A stretch of DNA of 64,000 nucleotides from Mycoavidus sp. HKI (lineage in GTDB: Bacteria; Pseudomonadota; Gammaproteobacteria; Burkholderiales; Burkholderiaceae). The notes below the pieces were generated by a model. That model was not told the DNA's origin. It made no database searches and worked only from the letters and a program-made list of their open reading frames with translations. Positions 58,820-64,000 of this stretch are shown here, in pieces; position 1 is the first letter of the stretch; each line of letters opens with the position of its first letter. Made by a program: the position numbers and the translations under genes. Where the stretch lies: the NCBI RefSeq assembly GCF_020023735.2, contig NZ_CP076444.2, forward strand, positions 449,501 to 513,500, read 5' to 3'.

Positions 58820-61801
58820 ATGCGATCCCCCTCTCTTAATTCAATCGATACTCCTTCTTCTCTCCAGGCAGTGGAGACTCATGATAGCTTTGCCAAGCGC
58901 CATCTTGGCTTAAGCGATGAAGAGCAACAACAGATCTTGACTGAGCTTGGCTTTACCTCACGTCAAGAATTGATAGATGTGGTGGTGCCCGCTGATATTC
59001 GACGCCATGATGCGCTGCCATTAGGGGCTTTTAGTGAACCTAAAAGCGAAGTGCAAGCACTGGCTGAACTTCGTTCATTGGCGGCGCAAAATCAGGTATT
59101 GCGTTCTTTTATTGGTCAGGGCTATTACGGCACGCATACCCCCAGCGTGATTTTGCGTAATGTGCTTGAAAACCCGGCCTGGTATACCGCTTACACACCT
59201 TATCAGCCAGAAATTTCACAAGGGCGATTGACCGCATTACTGAATTTTCAGCAGATGGTGACTGATTTAACTGGCCTGGCGCTGGCGAATGCATCAATGC
59301 TTGACGAAGCCACCGCGGCGGCTGAGGCGATGGGGTTATTATGGCGCATTAGCACGATCAACTCGCCGGTGTTTTATGTCGCGGATGATGTGTTGCCGCA
59401 AACCCTGGCGGTGGTTCAAACACGTGCGCAGGCACTAGGGATTGACGTCGTGATCGGACCTGCTGAGGCAGCTACAAAAGCCCAGGCGTTTGGCGTGTTG
59501 CTTCAATATCCAGGGGTCGATGGTACGGTGCGCGATGACCGGGCGCTAGTGAAGGCGCTCCAGGTGGCGGGTTCACGCGTTGTTGTCGCCGCGGATTTAC
59601 TCGCTTTGACCTTATTGACGCCACCGGGTGAGTGGGGCGCGGATATTGTCGTAGGCAATACGCAGCGCTTTGGCGTGCCGATGGGGTTTGGTGGCCCGCA
59701 TGCGGCTTATTTTGCTGTGCGCGATGAATATAAGCGCCATTTACCGGGGCGCTTGGTGGGGGTCACGGTTGACGCACAAGGCCAGCCAGCGCTGCGGCTT
59801 GCGTTGCAAACACGAGAGCAGCATATCCGTCGGGAGAAAGCCACCTCAAATATTTGCACGGCACAGGCGCTGCTGGCGATTATCGCGAGTATGTATGCGG
59901 TCTATCACGGCCCGTCAGGACTGCGCGCCATTGCCTTGCGCGTGAGCCGGCTGGCCGAGATTCTTGCTGTGGGGCTTGAACAACTTGGGTTTACGATTGT
60001 CAATCAGACTTATTTTGACACCCTGACAATCAAGACCGACGGCTTAACCGAGGAGATTCACGCGCAAGCTGCGCGGCATGGCATGAACTTGCGGCGGATT
60101 GATGCAACGCAAGTGGGGGTGGCTCTCGATGAAACGACTACGCGCGCTGATGTGATTGAGCTATGGAGGGCATTTAGCTTAGCCAGTTGGGCCAAAGAGG
60201 GCTTAGTCAAGCCGCTTAGCGAAGCAGCTAAAGCGAGCCAAGCGGGTGCAATAGACCAGGCCTTTTTACCGGATATCGATGCCCTGGATGCCACGACTCG
60301 TTCGCGCCTACCCGTTTCGTTGCTGCGCCAAAGCAGTTACTTAACGCATCCGGTCTTTAACAGCTACCATACTGAACACGAAATGCTGCGTTATTTACGC
60401 GGCTTGGCGGATAAAGATTTAGCGCTTGATCGCACGATGATTCCGCTCGGCTCATGTACGATGAAGCTCAATGCCAGCTCGGAAATGCTGCCGCTGACCT
60501 GGCCTGAATTTGCGCAGATGCATCCGTTTGCACCTGCAGCACAGACTGTAGGCTATCGGGCGATGATTGCACAATTGGAGCAGATGCTGGTTGCGTGCAC
60601 CGGCTATGCTGCGGTTTCATTGCAGCCTAATGCGGGCTCACAAGGCGAATACGCGGGCCTGCTCGCGATCCGTGCCTATCATGCATCGCGTGGTCAAGCG
60701 CAGCGTGATGTTTGTCTGATTCCTGCCTCAGCGCATGGGACCAATCCAGCCTCAGCTCAAATGGCTGGGATGCGAGTGGTGGTGGTGAGTTGTGATGCAA
60801 ATGGCAACACCGATCTTGCTGACCTTCGCGCGAAGGCGGCGCACTATGCCGCGCAACTCGCCGCGATTATGATTACTTATCCGTCCACCCATGGTGTTTT
60901 TGAGCGCAATGTGAAAGATATCTGCGAGATTGTGCATACGCATGGCGGTCAAGTTTATATCGATGGCGCTAATATGAATGCGATGGTGGGTTTAAGCGCC
61001 CCGGGTCAGTTTGGTGGCGATGTTTCGCATCTCAATTTACATAAAACTTTTTGTATTCCACATGGCGGTGGCGGACCCGGGGTCGGGCCGGTTGCGGTGG
61101 CAGCACATTTAGTTCCTTTTCTACCTAGTCATACTGCGCTCGAGCCAACTAAAGCGGCGGGTGTTGGCGCGGTGGCCGCTGCACCGTATGGTTCGGCATC
61201 GATTTTACCCATTTCATGGATGTATATTGCAATGATGGGGGCGGCAGGTCTCACCGCCGCGACTGAATGCGCGATCTTGGCCGCGAACTATGTGGCTCAT
61301 AAGCTAGGCGCGCATTACCCGCTACTCTATAGTGGCCCGCAGGCAAGAGTCGCGCATGAATGTATCCTTGATCTGCGGCCTTTAAAAGAATCAACCGGCA
61401 TTACGGTAGACGATGTGGCTAAGCGTTTGATCGACTATGGCTTTCATGCGCCAACAATGAGCTTTCCGGTGCCAGGCACGCTTATGATCGAGCCAACCGA
61501 ATCGGAATCTAAAGCCGAGCTTGATCGCTTCATTGACGCGATGATTGCAATTCGCGCTGAAATCCGTGAGATTGAAGAGGGCCGTGCCGATCGCGCAGAT
61601 AACCCTCTCAAACATGCGCCACACACGGCTCAAGTAGCGACTGCAAGCAATTGGGCGCATGCCTACTCGCGTGAAACAGCCGTGTGGCCACAGCCTATAT
61701 TATTGTCGCGCAAGTATTGGCCGCCGGTTGGCCGTGCTGACAATGCTTACGGCGATCGCAACTTATTTTGCTCCTGTGCGCCAATCAAAGAGAGTGTTTA
61801 A
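58820..61801 (+). CDS. gcvP: Glycine cleavage P protein (glycine dehydrogenase)
   Basis: 993 residues, a single-chain P protein slightly longer than usual at its N terminus. It decarboxylates glycine with PLP and loads the aminomethyl group onto GcvH. The Schiff-base lysine is about K742 in [33 protein letters not shown] and [13 protein letters not shown] are PLP-site blocks, and the C terminus [16 protein letters not shown] is standard. It follows gcvH after 137 nt with the hairpin between them. Confidence 0.97.
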   Translation: MRSPSLNSIDTPSSLQAVETHDSFAKRHLGLSDEEQQQILTELGFTSRQELIDVVVPADIRRHDALPLGAFSEPKSEVQALAELRSLAAQNQVLRSFIGQGYYGTHTPSVILRNVLENPAWYTAYTPYQPEISQGRLTALLNFQQMVTDLTGLALANASMLDEATAAAEAMGLLWRISTINSPVFYVADDVLPQTLAVVQTRAQALGIDVVIGPAEAATKAQAFGVLLQYPGVDGTVRDDRALVKALQVAGSRVVVAADLLALTLLTPPGEWGADIVVGNTQRFGVPMGFGGPHAAYFAVRDEYKRHLPGRLVGVTVDAQGQPALRLALQTREQHIRREKATSNICTAQALLAIIASMYAVYHGPSGLRAIALRVSRLAEILAVGLEQLGFTIVNQTYFDTLTIKTDGLTEEIHAQAARHGMNLRRIDATQVGVALDETTTRADVIELWRAFSLASWAKEGLVKPLSEAAKASQAGAIDQAFLPDIDALDATTRSRLPVSLLRQSSYLTHPVFNSYHTEHEMLRYLRGLADKDLALDRTMIPLGSCTMKLNASSEMLPLTWPEFAQMHPFAPAAQTVGYRAMIAQLEQMLVACTGYAAVSLQPNAGSQGEYAGLLAIRAYHASRGQAQRDVCLIPASAHGTNPASAQMAGMRVVVVSCDANGNTDLADLRAKAAHYAAQLAAIMITYPSTHGVFERNVKDICEIVHTHGGQVYIDGANMNAMVGLSAPGQFGGDVSHLNLHKTFCIPHGGGGPGVGPVAVAAHLVPFLPSHTALEPTKAAGVGAVAAAPYGSASILPISWMYIAMMGAAGLTAATECAILAANYVAHKLGAHYPLLYSGPQARVAHECILDLRPLKESTGITVDDVAKRLIDYGFHAPTMSFPVPGTLMIEPTESESKAELDRFIDAMIAIRAEIREIEEGRADRADNPLKHAPHTAQVATASNWAHAYSRETAVWPQPILLSRKYWPPVGRADNAYGDRNLFCSCAPIKESV

Positions 61802-61858
61802 GCAAGGTGCCAAGAAGCCTATGGTGGCATCGGGGCATGGATTGTGAACGCATGAGAC

Positions 61859-62977
61859 TTAGCGAGGGTAGAGCGCCCCCAATACACGTGGCCCTAAAGC
61901 GCCAGTAACTGAAGCTAGGTTGCCCGGGGCGCGGGCGATAAAGCGCATGGCAAGCCAAGCAAAAGCGCAGGCTTCAACCTGCTGAGCGGGTACGCCAAGC
62001 GTATCGGTGGTAGAGAGCGTTGTGTCCGCCATTCCTGCGGTGGCCAGGGCAGCGCCTAGCGCTTGCATGAGCGCGGGATTGCGAGTGCCACCGCCACAGA
62101 CGTAAACAGCTTGGCAGCGACTGGCAAACTGTGCGATAGCCTGCGCAATGCTATGTGCGGTCAAGGCGGTGAGCGTGGCCTGTACGTCTTGAGGTAGCAA
62201 AGTGTCCAATTTTTCTAAGCGGATATTCAGCCAAGCAGGGTTAAACAGTTCACGTCCCGTGCTTTTCGGGGGAGGGAGAGCAAAATAGTGTCCGGCAAGC
62301 AAAGCGTCCAGCAAATTCTCATTGACCTTTCCGCTTGCCGCAAAGCAGCCATTCGTGTCGTAGGGTGTACCGAGATGCAGATGTGCCCAATAATCAAGGA
62401 GGACATTACCTGGGCCGCAGTCAAAACCACCGGTTGTATCCTCTGCCTTGAGAATGGTGATATTACTGATGCCACCAATATTGCAAATTACGCGGGTTTC
62501 ATCAGGCGCGCCAAACTGTATTGCATGAAAGGCGCAAACGAGGGGGGCACCCTGGCCGCCTGCGGCAATATCTCGGCTACGGAAATCGGCCACTACATCG
62601 ATTGAGGTTAATTCTGCAAGCCGCGCTGGGTTATTAATTTGCCGTGTATAGCCTAAGGCGGGCTGATGGCGGATCGTCTGTCCATGCACGCCAAGCGCTT
62701 GCACTTGGCTAGGTTTAAGTGCGGCTTGTTTGAGCAGCTCGTTGGTTGTGAGCGCATAGTCATAGGCTAATTGATTGGCAACCTGCGCTTCTCGCACGAT
62801 CTCATTATATCCAGGCGTTTGCAGGGCAAAAAGTGCTTCCCGTAACGCTGGCTCAAAACTCAGCGCTGCAGCAGCGAGTACTTGTAGTGGCCGGCCTGGT
62901 ACAAACTGAACGGCGACTCCGTCCACGCCATCGAAACTTGTGCCAGACATTAAGCCCAAATAAATACTCTGTGCCAA
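61859..62977 (-). CDS. anmK: Anhydro-N-acetylmuramic acid kinase
   Basis: 372 residues. It hydrolyses and phosphorylates 1,6-anhydro-MurNAc during cell-wall recycling, using an actin-like ATPase fold: [15 protein letters not shown] at the start, [32 protein letters not shown] with the catalytic aspartate region, and [13 protein letters not shown] for nucleotide binding. It sits divergent from tyrS, the usual place in burkholderias as I recall it. Confidence 0.96.
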   Translation of the reverse strand: MAQSIYLGLMSGTSFDGVDGVAVQFVPGRPLQVLAAAALSFEPALREALFALQTPGYNEIVREAQVANQLAYDYALTTNELLKQAALKPSQVQALGVHGQTIRHQPALGYTRQINNPARLAELTSIDVVADFRSRDIAAGGQGAPLVCAFHAIQFGAPDETRVICNIGGISNITILKAEDTTGGFDCGPGNVLLDYWAHLHLGTPYDTNGCFAASGKVNENLLDALLAGHYFALPPPKSTGRELFNPAWLNIRLEKLDTLLPQDVQATLTALTAHSIAQAIAQFASRCQAVYVCGGGTRNPALMQALGAALATAGMADTTLSTTDTLGVPAQQVEACAFAWLAMRFIARAPGNLASVTGALGPRVLGALYPR

Positions 62978-63061
62978 AATGCACTCCTGAAGAATTTATG
63001 TCACTATACTCAAGTCGGCCTATTTTGTTTTTTAATAACGTTCTAACCCATTTGATTTAGC

Positions 63062-64000
63062 GTGAAGACTCAGCATTCTCCTACCCAATCCGCACTTTCC
63101 GCGCCCATTACTGATGAAGTAAAAGCGGCATTGGCGATTACCCAGCGCGGCTGCGATGAACTCTTGATCGAAGAAGAGTTTATCCAAAAGCTGGCGCGTA
63201 GCGCCGCCACTGGCATACCTTTGCGCATTAAACTCGGACTTGATCCAACTGCGCCAGATATTCATTTAGGGCATACGGTGGTGCTCAATAAAATGCGCCA
63301 ATTGCAGGATTTGGGGCATACCGTGATCTTTTTAATTGGCGATTTTACTTCACTCATTGGCGACCCGTCCGGGCGCAATATTACTCGGCCGCCGCTGACG
63401 CGTGAGCAAATCGAAGCCAACGCAAAAACTTACTTTGAGCAAGCCTCGCTGGTGCTGGACCGAGCTAAGACTGAAATCCGCTACAACAGTGAATGGTCAA
63501 TGGCGCTCGGAGCAGATGGCATGATTAAGCTTGCCTCACGCTATACCCTAGCGCGGATGCTTGAGCGAGATGATTTCACGCAACGTTTTCAGGGTAATAC
63601 ACCGATTTCGATTCACGAACTCTTATATCCGTTGATGCAAGGATACGATTCAGTGGCTTTAAAAGCTGACCTCGAACTAGGCGGCACTGACCAAAAATTT
63701 AATTTGCTGGTTGGGCGCGAATTGCAAAAGCAATATGGGCAAGACCCTCAGTGCATTTTAACGATGCCGCTATTAGAGGGGTTGGATGGTATTGAAAAGA
63801 TGTCCAAATCCAAAGGCAATTATATTGGCATTCAGGAAAAACCCGCCGATATGTTTGGTAAGTTGATGAGCATTTCAGATGATTTGATGTGGCGCTATTA
63901 TGAGTTGCTGTCATTTCGCAGTTTAGCTGAGATTGAAGGGTTTCAAGGCGAAGCCAGCGCTGGACGCAATCCACGTGACTTTAAAGTTTTGCTGGCACAA
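63062..64000 (+). CDS. tyrS: Tyrosyl-tRNA synthetase, 3' end beyond the window
   Basis: 313 residues are visible and the frame is open at the right edge. The only start after an in-frame stop at 63053 is a GTG at 63062. Class Ic synthetase: [20 protein letters not shown] (HIGH variant HLGH), [26 protein letters not shown] and KMSKSKGN (KMSKS). This is the TyrRS-Z/TyrZ-like long form in which ITRP follows the GDPSGR block. The C-terminal S4 anticodon domain is cut off. Confidence 0.95.
   Translation, partial: MKTQHSPTQSALSAPITDEVKAALAITQRGCDELLIEEEFIQKLARSAATGIPLRIKLGLDPTAPDIHLGHTVVLNKMRQLQDLGHTVIFLIGDFTSLIGDPSGRNITRPPLTREQIEANAKTYFEQASLVLDRAKTEIRYNSEWSMALGADGMIKLASRYTLARMLERDDFTQRFQGNTPISIHELLYPLMQGYDSVALKADLELGGTDQKFNLLVGRELQKQYGQDPQCILTMPLLEGLDGIEKMSKSKGNYIGIQEKPADMFGKLMSISDDLMWRYYELLSFRSLAEIEGFQGEASAGRNPRDFKVLLAQ

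Overview
The window looks like a chromosome segment of a beta-proteobacterium of the order Burkholderiales with moderate GC. The gene families and their order fit this: sucC-sucD-terC-pilin, pgk-fba-purC-purE-purK-sua5, waaF beside a small zinc-finger protein, three-gene pntAA/AB/B, gcvT-gcvH-gcvP and anmK next to tyrS. The moderate GC, some gene losses and a peptide-type biosynthetic cluster suggest a host-associated relative of Burkholderia (for example the fungal endosymbionts Mycoavidus or Mycetohabitans). That genus-level guess is inference; no 16S gene lies in the window.

Region 1 (1-11.8 kb) is an accessory biosynthetic locus. A leftward operon with overlapping or closely packed genes encodes a 2OG-Fe(II) oxygenase, a zinc deaminase, a radical SAM enzyme, a NodU/CmcH-type carbamoyltransferase and an NRPS (A-PCP-C...) that runs off the left edge. 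A divergent rightward operon encodes a YqcI/YcgG-family protein (a family that includes heme-dependent guanidine N-hydroxylases), a two-domain LamG-like protein without signal peptide, and a nucleotidyltransferase that could give self-resistance. A PLP alpha-oxoamine-synthase-like enzyme follows on the minus strand. The shared control region carries two 40-bp tandem repeats, each with an inverted-repeat core. I do not recognise the product; a carbamoylated, possibly N-hydroxylated peptide-like metabolite is the best inference.

Region 2 (11.8-13.2 kb) is a scar-like junction: a fragment of a Brp/Blh carotenoid oxygenase gene, an extremely AT-rich stretch, and an AT-rich lipoprotein gene. A strong hairpin sits just before parC.

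Region 3 (13.2-64 kb) is mostly housekeeping: topoisomerase IV A (parC), aromatic aminotransferase, uvrB, tRNA-Arg, proton-translocating transhydrogenase, mnmA, purB, cytochrome b561, recA (with a LexA box) and recX, sucCD, a TerC protein, a pilin, waaF, glycolysis (pgk, fba), purine synthesis (purC, purE, purK), alkylation repair (ogt, ada-alkA), sua5, dacB, elbB, a TDT transporter, tRNA-Thr, dsbB, a CPA2 antiporter, a class I amidotransferase, the glycine cleavage genes, anmK and the start of tyrS. Accessory items among these are a P-loop ATPase, a coiled-coil membrane protein with in-frame 33-bp repeats, a giant helicase with a C-terminal nuclease-like part, an Rpn/PD-(D/E)XK nuclease, and a possible IS200/IS605 right-end fossil before dacB. 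No pyruvate kinase gene lies between pgk and fba, and no ilvE lies next to the zinc-finger gene, unlike what I recall of free-living Burkholderia.
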